A DNA stretch of 64,000 nt from Streptococcus oralis. GTDB taxonomy: Bacteria; Bacillota; Bacilli; Lactobacillales; Streptococcaceae. Below, piece after piece: positions 32,171 to 41,400 of the stretch (positions within the stretch are counted from its first letter, which is position 1; each line of letters begins with the position of its first letter). The position numbers and the translations under genes are program-made. The DNA lies in assembly GCA_905370255.1 (NCBI GenBank), contig CAJPKC010000003.1, positions 25,805-89,804 on the forward strand. Reading direction: 5' to 3'. The notes under the pieces were generated by a model. That model searched no databases. It was given only the letters and a program-made list of their open reading frames with translations, and had not been told where the DNA came from.

Positions 32171-32767
32171 TTAGGTTTCCTTTCTATGGTTGAGTTTTAA
32201 GTTCCATATTGATAAGTAGGCATGATCTTCGTCCAATTCTATTAGTTTTTTTAAATTTTCGAAAAAGATGTCGCTTTTGATGGTGTCGTATAAGTCTAGA
32301 ATGGATTCGATACGATTTAATGTCAAATTATTAGCCCAAAATGGACTTTGAGATTGAAATAATTGCGATAGTGACATGGTTTTTTCGATTGGGCTTGGTT
32401 GCGATGTTTTTGCCTTATACATAATGCGAATAGCTTGTAATTTACGTTGGTCTATGCTGTTAGGCACAGGTGCTTCAAGAACGATTTTAATACAATCTGT
32501 ATTCGTTGTTTCGTCGATTTGGTCGCATACGAAATTCCAATGATCTAAGCTATTAAGGGCTAACAGTTGTTTGCAATATTCTAGATCGGTTACCGCAAAG
32601 GCATGTTGGATTTCTGGATGTTCGTTTGTTTTTCACTCATCATAATGCTCAGTTGCAAGTCCTTTACTGATGAGTCCTGCAATGATTGGTGGATCGGCTT
32701 CGGTGATTAGTTCTTCGATGTGATCACCGCGAGATGCTATGTAAAGTTCTTGTTGTTTGGTTAGCAT
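32171..32767 (-). pseudogene. KTMSP-family long member with an internal TGA
   Basis: ATG at 32767 behind GAAAGGAGTCTGC opens MLTKQQELYIASRGDHIEEL and reaches EHYDE-TGA at 32633-32635. The TGA stands where the paralogues have the conserved Trp (EHYDxW). The frame then continues, missing about 20 residues relative to its relatives, to IEKTMSLSQLFQSQSPFWA and a stop at 32171. A TGG-to-TGA change is the simplest cause. The C-terminal piece could still be made from an internal start. Confidence 0.65.
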
Positions 32768-32779
32768 GCAGACTCCTTT

Positions 32780-33244
32780 CTAGTAGATATTGTGTTCTTT
32801 AAGGATTTCGGTCAGTCGTCGATGGTCGATGGTGCCGTAGTTTGTGATAGCATTGTTGATGATTGGTGAAATGATTTCAGATTTGTTGATGTTTTTGAGT
32901 TTATGATATTCAGCTAAAATGACTTTGATTGTAACAGGTCGTAATTCGATTGTCCATAAGGGGTTGCGACATAGAAACAATTGAGCTCTATTCATTGTTT
33001 TCTCGATTGGACTTGGTTCTTTTGTTAATCCGTCGAGTTTGAGTTGTAAAATTGACATATATTGGTCATATGCTTTTTGTTGTTGTGCTTCTTCCGACGT
33101 AAATACTATTTGAAACGGTGCTTCTAGAAAGCCTTTGAGCGCACTTAGTTGAGGATTTGCAATTTGGCCTAATCGTTTATATAAATATTTCCATGTTTTG
33201 CGCGACATGTTGTTTGTTTTAGGTTTTGTTTCGATGATTTTCAT
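32780..33244 (-). CDS. KTMSP-family short member
   Basis: 154 residues. Motif IEKTMNRAQLFLCRNPLWT. Close to 33256-33690: both have a LxxxLEAPFQ/LDAPYK block and TKEP(S/A)PIEKTM. Confidence 0.65.
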   Translation of the reverse strand: MKIIETKPKTNNMSRKTWKYLYKRLGQIANPQLSALKGFLEAPFQIVFTSEEAQQQKAYDQYMSILQLKLDGLTKEPSPIEKTMNRAQLFLCRNPLWTIELRPVTIKVILAEYHKLKNINKSEIISPIINNAITNYGTIDHRRLTEILKEHNIY

Positions 33245-33255
33245 GTGAGTTCCTT

Positions 33256-33690
33256 TTATTGATATAATTTATTCAATTTTAGGTAATTTACATTCCCATT
33301 AAAATCGATGATTTTATCAAACATATTGGTGATTTGGTTCTCGGTTCCATAGTTTTTGAGCCACGGGACGGCTGCGATGATTTCAATGATGTCCTTTGGT
33401 CTCATATTGTTTGTCCATAATGGATTGTTTGTTAAGTATAATTGCGAGCGGGTCATTGTTTTTTCGATTGGTGCTGGTTCTTTGGTGAGAGTTTCCAGTT
33501 TTAGTTGTAATGCCTTGATATAATCGTAATGATACTGTTCGCTGTCAGCTTGTGTGAACACCTTCTTATATGGTGCGTCTAGAAATTGTTTCAATGTATC
33601 TGTGTTTGGATTTTTTTCCGTTATTAGCGAATCATATAGAGCATTCCATTCTTGCGATGTCAATTTGTTATAATTGGTGATTGTTGACAT
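33256..33690 (-). CDS. KTMSP-family short member
   Basis: 144 residues. Motif IEKTMTRSQLYLTNNPLWT. Tandem paralogue of the preceding gene. Confidence 0.65.
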   Translation of the reverse strand: MSTITNYNKLTSQEWNALYDSLITEKNPNTDTLKQFLDAPYKKVFTQADSEQYHYDYIKALQLKLETLTKEPAPIEKTMTRSQLYLTNNPLWTNNMRPKDIIEIIAAVPWLKNYGTENQITNMFDKIIDFNGNVNYLKLNKLYQ

Positions 33691-33702
33691 TTACTTTCCT
33701 TT

Positions 33703-34224
33703 CTATTGTGGTGGTAAAATCGGTGGCACGTTAACGGTACCTTTTTTACGTGGTTTGTCGGGAATGACCATGTGGTGCGACATGACCATGGATGGATACG
33801 CACTATGTGTATGAATATTTCCGACGAGACCTGCATTTGTGGAAATGTTTTGCAATATAATATTTGGAATAACATAGTTTTCCATAAAATTGATAACGGA
33901 CGCACCTGTTGGCAGTTCAAATGTATTTGCAAAGTAATAGCTCAATTGCTCAATGCTGTATTCCGCACACCACAACGGACAGTTAGCTTCATATAACTGT
34001 GCCGGCGTCATTGTTTTTTCAATTGTAGTTGGAACGTGTGTTATGGCGCGATATTTAAGATCTAACGCTTGTAATTCATCTTTAGTACCAATAGGCGCCT
34101 TGTGAAAGTTCACAAGGCGCTTTAGATCGGCTATATCAGGATGCGTCTGCGACTTGATTTCTTCGAAGAGATTAATCGCTTGCGGAATAGTGAGGTGATT
34201 TTTGAAGAATTTACTCAGAATCAT
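33703..34224 (-). CDS. KTMSP-family member next to the MoxR gene
   Basis: 173 residues from ATG at 34224, which directly follows the MoxR stop (TGA-A-ATG). Motif IEKTMTPAQLYEANCPLWC. It has a His- and Pro-rich tail absent from the others (HTHSAYPSMVMSHHMVIP). Confidence 0.65.
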   Translation of the reverse strand: MILSKFFKNHLTIPQAINLFEEIKSQTHPDIADLKRLVNFHKAPIGTKDELQALDLKYRAITHVPTTIEKTMTPAQLYEANCPLWCAEYSIEQLSYYFANTFELPTGASVINFMENYVIPNIILQNISTNAGLVGNIHTHSAYPSMVMSHHMVIPDKPRKKGTVNVPPILPPQ

Positions 34225-34225
34225 T

Positions 34226-35422
34226 TCACGACACCTTGATTTCTGCGGCTGAGAGCGCTTTGTCCATGAATTCAACAAACGGTTTCGTATATGTTTCGTC
34301 TCCGAAATAGAAGAGGCCGGCGATACAGTCGTCTTTTACGTTGGCTTTATTAGATGCGTTTAAGTCAGCTGTAAAGAAGTCTCGTGTGATGGCGTAGCCT
34401 ACGTTGGTCTTGGCATCGTCAGACTTCATAGTTTCCCAGAAGGCGATGAAGTTTGCGACGTGTTGTGGTGTAAACTTGACATTACGTTCTTTCATTTCAG
34501 CGAGCCATGAGTCAACTGTGATGATTTGTTTTTGTAGAGTGTTATTTGCGAATTGATTGATGAGTTTTTGAGGAACTGGTTTGTTCGTCATAACTTTTGA
34601 CAATGGGATTGATTCGATTGAGTTCCAGACCATTGTGGCGAATAACGGTCCAGCATCGTAGCCGATTTGGTCACTAATAATACCCGCGATAAAGGCACGG
34701 TCGTCATCAGATGGGTTATCGAACAAGCCTTGAGCTTCCATGTCTTTTAACATGTCTGACAATTGTTCCCAACCTTTAGGTGTACGAACACGAACGTCGT
34801 CGACGGATTGTCCGTAGAAGTATGCGATGTTTTTAGCGTCTTCTAAGAAACGAATGACGTATTCGTGGATGTCATTTTTCTTTGCCCATTTGAGCCAGTC
34901 AATACGGTCTTCTTTCATGTAGATGAAATGGAAACGAGTCAAGTGAGCGGGGTCCATTTCGGTTGCGATGTAGTCGGTGTCTTCGTAACCTTTCATTGTG
35001 CTAGATGGGTTCATCGCGGCGACGAAGCGCACGTTTTTGCCAAATTTTCGACCTTGGATTTGACGTTCATTTAGAACAGTCATCCATTCTGAAATGACAG
35101 GGATTTGTGCACGGGCTAATTCATCGCACATGACAATAAAGTCTTTATTGGGGTTATCGAGAATTTCTTGAAATTTATGATGGAGTGCGTATTGCACGAG
35201 TGTTTGTCCGGCATTGATATGAGGGACCGGAAGGGCGTTATCCCCTTGGTTTTGTTGCGCCATGTTGAAGTAGACGAGTTCGGCGCCGAGTTCTTTAGCG
35301 ACTTGGTGTACAATTGCTGTTTTACCGATACCTGTCGGTCCGACAAGACATGGTACGATTTGCGGATTGCGTCCCGCCATATGGAATTTTAGTTTGCGAA
35401 TAGCCATTGAGTTGTTGTCCAT
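34226..35422 (-). CDS. MoxR-type AAA+ ATPase
   Basis: 398 residues. Walker A VGPTGIGKTA (~26-35), Walker B DFIVMCDELA (~93-102) and sensor-1 FVAAMNPSS (~130) identify a MoxR/RavA-type AAA+ protein. Such ATPases act as chaperones for a partner carrying a VWA domain, and the next gene upstream encodes one. Both genes are in the operon that carries most KTMSP paralogues, so these may be clients or adaptors; that link is inference. Confidence 0.85.
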   Translation of the reverse strand: MDNNSMAIRKLKFHMAGRNPQIVPCLVGPTGIGKTAIVHQVAKELGAELVYFNMAQQNQGDNALPVPHINAGQTLVQYALHHKFQEILDNPNKDFIVMCDELARAQIPVISEWMTVLNERQIQGRKFGKNVRFVAAMNPSSTMKGYEDTDYIATEMDPAHLTRFHFIYMKEDRIDWLKWAKKNDIHEYVIRFLEDAKNIAYFYGQSVDDVRVRTPKGWEQLSDMLKDMEAQGLFDNPSDDDRAFIAGIISDQIGYDAGPLFATMVWNSIESIPLSKVMTNKPVPQKLINQFANNTLQKQIITVDSWLAEMKERNVKFTPQHVANFIAFWETMKSDDAKTNVGYAITRDFFTADLNASNKANVKDDCIAGLFYFGDETYTKPFVEFMDKALSAAEIKVS

Positions 35423-35428
35423 GAAAAT

Positions 35429-36778
35429 TTATTCTCCGTTCTGTTTAGATTTGATGCGAATGATTTTATTGCGGTTATCACGAACTAACAATTCGTTGTC
35501 GTCTGTTAATAACCATGTATAGTTTTTATAACCGTGGGTCTTGATAGATGATTCAACACCACCATCGGTGAAGATGAAAATTTGGGTTTCACGTGGAAAC
35601 TTGTTTTCTTTAAGATAGTCGAATACTGATTGAACTGTAGTTCCCCCGCAACCGTAACGCGTAAAGTCGACTTTTTTTGGGTTTACGCCGTCGATTTCAT
35701 TGACGCTAACGATGTCGGAATCGAATTGAATGTGGGTGATTGGTAAGTGAAGACGTTTGATGATTTGATAGAGTTCATTCATGAAGACTTCCGTTTCTGC
35801 TTTTGAAACGGAACCGGATACGTCATGTGCGAATACAATCGGCATGACTTGATCTGAGAGCATGCCTTGACGGTGTAGAGCCATTGGATCACGACGATAG
35901 AGGCGATTTGGTGATGGCCGTTGACCTGTGATGTGTCGACCCATCTTCTTTTTCACTTCATTTTGCCATTTTACTTGAGGTGGCTTATTGAGATTTTTAA
36001 TAGCATCTTCGATATGTGCACTTAAAGAGCCACGACCTTTTGCTTGAGTAGCGGCGTTTTCGAAGACGGTTTTAATTGTAACGTCAACTGGAATATAGTT
36101 TCCATTTTTACCGACTTCAGCTTCTTGCCAGTGTTTCGCTGAGCACATACCGGGTGATTGTTTTTGTTTACCGTTTTCACTATCTGATTTTTGATTGTCT
36201 TTTTTCGGTTGTTTGTGCTTGTTAGGTGGCATCTTTTGGTTGAGCAGTTCGTAATAATAGAGCGAACCTGCTTTTTCTTTAACCGTATGTTCAGGCATAT
36301 CGCATAGTTGTGCGATGTATTCTCGAGAAATCCAATGTTTATGTGGCTTTTCGAGATGTTGGTTGATTTCGCAGTCTGCTGCGAGATTTGACATGTAATT
36401 GTCTAAGTTTTTGTGAACGTTTAAGTGGTTAAAGAGTAAATGGTAGCCTTCGTGGCGCAAACCTTCTAACATGGTTTCAACGGTGTAATCGTCTTCGATT
36501 TCTTTAGGGTTGAATAAGAGTGTTAGTTGATTATTACGATATGTAACGGCATACATTGCATCAAGTTCGAAGTCGACAATTTTAGCGATAAAGTTAAAGG
36601 TATAGCCCCAAAAGTTGTCATCTTCTTGTTGGGGTACTCTGTTAGAGACGTAGTCGTTGTTGGTTAAGGCGTTTTTCATGCGGACGAGGATATTGACCAA
36701 ATGCTCAATAAACTGTAGCGCATGATCGTAGTTCCCGCTTTTTAGAACGTCTAGTTCATATTCGATTTGTGATTGCAT
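35429..36778 (-). CDS. Metallopeptidase-like protein with VWA domain (MoxR partner)
   Basis: 449 residues. An HExxH site (RHEGYHLLFNH, ~108-118) lies in the N-terminal domain. A charged linker near 180-215 (KHKQPKKDNQKSDSENGKQK) separates it from a C-terminal VWA-like domain with the MIDAS-type FAHDVSGSVSKAE (~313) and FIFTDGGVES. This is the DUF2201-type arrangement that pairs with MoxR ATPases. Stop and next start are 7 bp apart. Confidence 0.8.
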   Translation of the reverse strand: MQSQIEYELDVLKSGNYDHALQFIEHLVNILVRMKNALTNNDYVSNRVPQQEDDNFWGYTFNFIAKIVDFELDAMYAVTYRNNQLTLLFNPKEIEDDYTVETMLEGLRHEGYHLLFNHLNVHKNLDNYMSNLAADCEINQHLEKPHKHWISREYIAQLCDMPEHTVKEKAGSLYYYELLNQKMPPNKHKQPKKDNQKSDSENGKQKQSPGMCSAKHWQEAEVGKNGNYIPVDVTIKTVFENAATQAKGRGSLSAHIEDAIKNLNKPPQVKWQNEVKKKMGRHITGQRPSPNRLYRRDPMALHRQGMLSDQVMPIVFAHDVSGSVSKAETEVFMNELYQIIKRLHLPITHIQFDSDIVSVNEIDGVNPKKVDFTRYGCGGTTVQSVFDYLKENKFPRETQIFIFTDGGVESSIKTHGYKNYTWLLTDDNELLVRDNRNKIIRIKSKQNGE

Positions 36779-36793
36779 TTGGTCAGATCCTTT

Positions 36794-37168
36794 CTAGTCT
36801 GTAATGTCTTTTTGATCGATCTTGTAATAGTTTGATTTATATTCGACGAGATAGCCGTCTTTTAATTCTTTTTCAATGGATAATTTTGCTGATTCTAAGA
36901 AGGCGCTGTTGTTTTTTAGAATGATGTGGTTATCTTGTTTTGTGACTGTATAGGGATGTAGTTGAGGCGCGAGCCAGAAACCGTAAGAAAAGATTGTCAT
37001 AGCTAATATCATTGATATCACTAAACTGGTTAGGAAATAGTTTTCAAATTTTTTAGTTTGTTTGATGATAACAGCAATGAGCAAGATTGCATTTATTAAG
37101 AGCGCAATATAGATGATGTTTCGAATCCAGTCTGGCATTGTTGTTAATAATGGATATAGTTTTGACAT
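36794..37168 (-). CDS. Two-segment membrane protein
   Basis: 124 residues. Hydrophobic segments at about 15-36 and 46-68, then a soluble tail with FLESAKLSIE and SNYYKI. Paralogous plan to 20156-20539. Confidence 0.6.
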   Translation of the reverse strand: MSKLYPLLTTMPDWIRNIIYIALLINAILLIAVIIKQTKKFENYFLTSLVISMILAMTIFSYGFWLAPQLHPYTVTKQDNHIILKNNSAFLESAKLSIEKELKDGYLVEYKSNYYKIDQKDITD

Positions 37169-37180
37169 TTTGACACCTTT

Positions 37181-37567
37181 CTAGTTGTTTTTCTTGAAAA
37201 TTAAAGTGACAACCAATGTGTCTGTACGCGTATATCGGCTATATGGAATGAGGCCGGTTGTGTCTGTTGAAATAAGATAGTAATTATGTTCAGTCATTGT
37301 TTTATCAGCTGATTTGATAAATTTGATAATCGCTTTGGGCATATCAGATACTTCGTCTTGCGAAACGTCGATAGCTTCTGTGATAATAATCGTTTCTTTG
37401 TTTTCTTTAATTTCTTTTTTTGTGATGTCCGATAGACTATATGTTTTTGTTGGAGTGATTCGCGTGATGCTTGTTTCTCCACCCTCGTTTGTTGAAATAT
37501 TATCTGAGCAGGCTGTTAAAATAGTTAAGGTTGTGAATAATGCAAATAAGATACGTAAAGTTTTCAC
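37181..37567 (-). CDS. Lipoprotein
   Basis: 128 residues. Signal LRILFALFTTLTILTACSD with lipobox LTAC at 17-20. Mature domain ~108 residues, acidic (KKEIKENKETIIITEA). It contains KTMTEHNYYL, but this is not the KTMSP motif. Anchored outside the membrane; role unknown. Confidence 0.7.
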   Translation of the reverse strand: MKTLRILFALFTTLTILTACSDNISTNEGGETSITRITPTKTYSLSDITKKEIKENKETIIITEAIDVSQDEVSDMPKAIIKFIKSADKTMTEHNYYLISTDTTGLIPYSRYTRTDTLVVTLIFKKNN

Positions 37568-37582
37568 AATTTTGGTTCCTTT

Positions 37583-37942
37583 CTAGTCTATGTCGAAATA
37601 AATATATTCGTCGTTTGCGACGGAGTCTAATGCGTTAAGTGCAAATGCCCATTTTTCGCGTAAATAGTCGTTAACGGGATCGTGTACGATTTCAATTAGT
37701 TGATTTTTGTGCATGCGATACATGTTGTGCTCGAATTCTTTTGTGAAGTCGTCGGAATACGGTTCTGCTTCGTTGATAACGTCGAGTAAGCGATCTGCGC
37801 CACTGAAGTACGAAAAGCTCGTGTTATAGATGACAGCGTTGTTGAAGAATTCTTCAATTTCCTCGTAAGATAGGTTGTTATTAAGTTGATTGAGAAAATT
37901 TTGATAAGATGTTTCTGATAAGATTTCTAAGTCGTAGCTCAT
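37583..37942 (-). CDS. Hypothetical protein
   Basis: 119 residues, acidic and helical (YLREKWAFALNALDSVANDE). Start overlaps the previous stop by 4 bp. Not recognised. Confidence 0.55.
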   Translation of the reverse strand: MSYDLEILSETSYQNFLNQLNNNLSYEEIEEFFNNAVIYNTSFSYFSGADRLLDVINEAEPYSDDFTKEFEHNMYRMHKNQLIEIVHDPVNDYLREKWAFALNALDSVANDEYIYFDID

Positions 37943-38337
37943 AATTTACTCCTTTCTGCTTCGTGAAATAGATCTTCGCTTAAGATGTGAAGATCAACGT
38001 ATAATTCTTTACGAGGCACGATTGCCTCTTTTTTAAAGTTGTGATATTGCGAATCGTTGTCGGATACGTAGCCTAATTCTAACGCGACAGCAACTTGATC
38101 GTTTTCGATTTTAGTCAATGTCAAGTCAAAAGTTGAGATTTTGGCTAAGCAAGCACCGAAGACGGATAACGTTCTGAGGGCATGGATATAGATGCAAATA
38201 AAGCGGTAATCACTTTCGTTTGCATCGAATACGAGGCACCGGTCAGTTTCCCAGTCGTGTACGTGCAAGCCCTCGTCGTCGATCCATGTGTCGGCATCAG
38301 CGTTGCGATTGCTTAAAAATCTCTCTAAATCGGTCAT
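37939..38337 (-). CDS. Hypothetical protein
   Basis: 132 residues, first gene of the long operon (AAAAAGGAGACTATCG then ATG 38337). Alternating sheet pattern (RFICIYIHALRTLSVFG). Not recognised. Confidence 0.55.
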   Translation of the reverse strand: MTDLERFLSNRNADADTWIDDEGLHVHDWETDRCLVFDANESDYRFICIYIHALRTLSVFGACLAKISTFDLTLTKIENDQVAVALELGYVSDNDSQYHNFKKEAIVPRKELYVDLHILSEDLFHEAERSKL

Positions 38338-38376
38338 CGATAGTCTCCTTTTTGAAAATATTCACGAGAAAAAACG

Positions 38377-38395
38377 GACAGAGCTTGGCTCTGTC
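38377..38395 (-). promoter_or_regulatory. Leader hairpin of the 38337 operon
   Basis: GACAGAGC-CAA-GCTCTGTC followed on the minus strand by CCGTTTTTT. Same flanks as the hairpins at 25090 and 54411 but a different stem. Confidence 0.5.
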
Positions 38396-38412
38396 GCTAT
38401 GTCGAAGTTGTC

Positions 38413-38441
38413 TTGCCAGATTCGTCAGAATCTGCTATAAT
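38413..38441 (+). promoter_or_regulatory. Promoter with a central inverted repeat (operator candidate)
   Basis: TTGCCA (38413-38418), 17 bp, TATAAT (38436-38441). Between the boxes lies a perfect inverted repeat CAGATTC-gtca-GAATCTG (38417-38434), well placed for a repressor that blocks expression of the surface protease. Confidence 0.7.
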
Positions 38442-38479
38442 AGAACACGATTAAGAAAAATCTAGAAGGAAATACGTAT

Positions 38480-41400
38480 ATGAAATCTAAAAAGATATCT
38501 ATTTTGATGCTCGGTTTACTTGTCGCACCGATGCTTCTTCAGAGTGTCTCGTCAGCGAAAGCTGATGACGAACCCGCAATCGTACACACTCAAAAGAGCA
38601 CTGTGTCGAGTCTCGTAGAAGAAGGTCACTATTTCGGTCCGACACCGGCACGTAATAAGTCGTCTAAGAACATTTTGGATGACCTCCCTAAAGACAATCC
38701 GTTTAAGTACGTCCACGGTGACGGAACCGATCTTCGTCAAATGGCACCGGATGCGTACGGGCGCGCGGCAACTGTACAGTTGTATATGCGACACGCGAAC
38801 GGTCAATATACAGTAGGCACGGGAGCGTTCGTCGGTAACCGTACGATTTTGACAGTTGCTCATAATTTCTTGAAAGCAAATCTTGATAATACAACTAACG
38901 ACATTACTGACGTGTGGTTTGTTGTTGGTTCAAATTCTGCCTATAAATTTGAAGGACCCGCTAATAATTACAGACTCCTTCCGACAAGCGGAACAATGTA
39001 TCATGTCGATAAAAGTCAGTTACGATTCTTCAATCAACAAAATTATTCAAGTAATATTTCAGATCGTAACGATAAAGCTTTATGGGAAAATGATGTGGCC
39101 GCGATTCAGATTAAGGATCCTTTCCCGATTCTGGCTAAGAAGCAAGGGCTTAAAAACGATGAAGTGCTTCGTATTGCACCACTCGATGAACTCTTGCAAT
39201 TTAATCGCTCGCCAGTAAATACGCGGAACGTGGTGATTAATGGATATCCTGGCAATTATAAGCCCGGGACGAAAGAAGCCGGAACTCTCAAAAATGCTAT
39301 TATTGGTGGATTCCAGTATCGTGCTGCTTCCGTGATTGCTAATAAGCCACGGTACATTTCTACGGGCGCGGATCTCGATTCAGGGTCACTTTTTGAGTTT
39401 AAAAATACAGCTGTCGGTGGTATGAGTGGTTCATCAGTTCTCGATGAAAAAGGAAATGTTGTGGGAACTTATAATTTTTCAACACCTGGATCAACGCCAG
39501 ATGGACTCGCCGGCGGTGTTCTTTTCTCTAAAGCGCATCATACATGGCTTACAAATCTTGTAAAAGAAAATACGGCTACTGGTTGGTATGACTTGGATGG
39601 TACGCGTTACTATCTTGGAGAAGACGGTAATATTGTTAAGAATAAGACGCTCGTGATTGATGGTCATATTTGGAACTTTGATGGAGAAGGTCGTCCAACT
39701 GATCAGGGTGAATACTTTGAAACAAAAGTCTTTGTAAAACGTGTTGATGAAAATGGTAAAGAAATTGAAGCTCGTCAGGAAGTTGGTAAAGCAACGGCTT
39801 TGAAAGATTTCGAATATAGTGGTGCTACTGAATATGTCAAACGTGATGCTGCTTTTAAAGATGCTTGGTTGTTGAAGAGCGTGAACGGTTCGACTGAGAA
39901 TAAAGCTACGATTAAAGCTGAAAAAGGAAAATCTGAAGTTGAAATTGTTGAAGTGTATCAATCACGATGGAGTCCATTGCGTCGTACGTCTCTGACGAAA
40001 GCGATTGAAGAAGTTAAAGCTCATGCGAAAGATCGTGAATCGAAACTTCCGATTAAAGGTTTTGAGGCTTATGCTCCAGCTGAATTGGCTGGTAAGTTGA
40101 ATACGGCTCAAAACAATTATAACAAGGCTCTTACGGATGCTGAGAATCTAGCAAAAGCGACTGATAAAGATGATCAGACTGCGAAACGTACTCAAAAAGT
40201 AATTGATGGTGCGGAAAAAGCTCTTCGTGATAGTGATAAAGCATTTGAGCCACTTTTGGCAGAATACGCTAAGGCGAAACGTGATGAACGTATTTCAGCA
40301 GTAGCTGTATTGGATGTCGCGGCTCAGTATTTGGAAGATCATAAGTCTGAAAGTACGAAATCTGTGAAACCTGAAACGCTAAAACAATATGATAACGCTA
40401 AAGACGCTCTTCAAAAAGCGATTACAGCGCAGACTCAATTTTTAGCGTCTAATAAATCGAATGATTTGTTTAAAACGCTCGATTTGAAGAATGGATCTGA
40501 TGCAATTACGAAAGCACAAGCTGATTTAGAAGCGGCTGTTGCAAAAGTGACTAGTGAGAGTGGCATGTTAGACACATCTACTTTAACGAAGTCGATTGCT
40601 GATTTGGATATGAAACTCGATTGGACTTTTGATGGAGCCTTTACGGCTGATTCATTAAAAGGATTTGATGTAGTGAAGCAAGCGGCAACGGATCGTGTGA
40701 AAGAAGCGCGTGAATTGCTTTCGACGGGGTTGACTAAGAATGATCAAGCTAAGGTCGACGATATGTTGAAGAAAATCGCTCAAGCGAAAGATGATTACTT
40801 GAAAGCAATCGATAAGTTTGTTCCAAGTGAGCACAATCGAGTTGAGGATCCGAAAAACCCATCAGGCTCTACAGAACCTCGTAAAGTCGTTCCAGCTGTT
40901 GTTGTAAAAGAAAAAGTAGTTGGACCTGTGAAGCCGACTGTGCCTGAGAAGCCAGTTGAGACGAAACCTTCTGAGCCTGTAACTCCTGCAAAACCAGTTG
41001 AAACGAAACCGTCTGAACCTGTGACGCCTGCGAAACCAGTTGAGACGAAACCTTCTGAGCCTGTAACTCCTGCAAAACCAGTTGAAACGAAACCGTCTGA
41101 GCCTGTAACTCCGACGAAACCAGTTGAGACGAAACCGTCTGAACCTGTGACTCCGACGAAACCAGTTGAAACGAAACCGTCTGAGCCTGTAACTCCGACG
41201 AAACCAGTTGAAACGAAACCGTCTGAGCCTGTAACTCCGACGAAACCAGTTGAGACGAAACCGTCTGAACCTGTGACTCCGACGAAACCAGTTGAAACGA
41301 AGCCTTCTGCGCCTGTAGAGACTAAACCTTCGACTCCGGTTACGACAGAGGAGCCTACAGTGCCTGATAATCCGGTCATCCCTACAGTTCCGACTAAGCC

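Noticed and set aside
32171..32767. Genetic-code change with TGA read as Trp
   Set aside because: Other genes use TGG for Trp and TGA as a normal stop; a single mutation is simpler.
37181..37567. Lipoprotein as a KTMSP-family member (contains KTMTEHNYYL)
   Set aside because: Lacks the following QL and PLW positions and has a signal peptide; similarity is accidental.
40795..41379. Minus-strand 194-codon repetitive frame (FVSTGFVGVTGSDG units)
   Set aside because: Exact shadow of the PVETKPSEPVTP repeats of the surface protease; no RBS.
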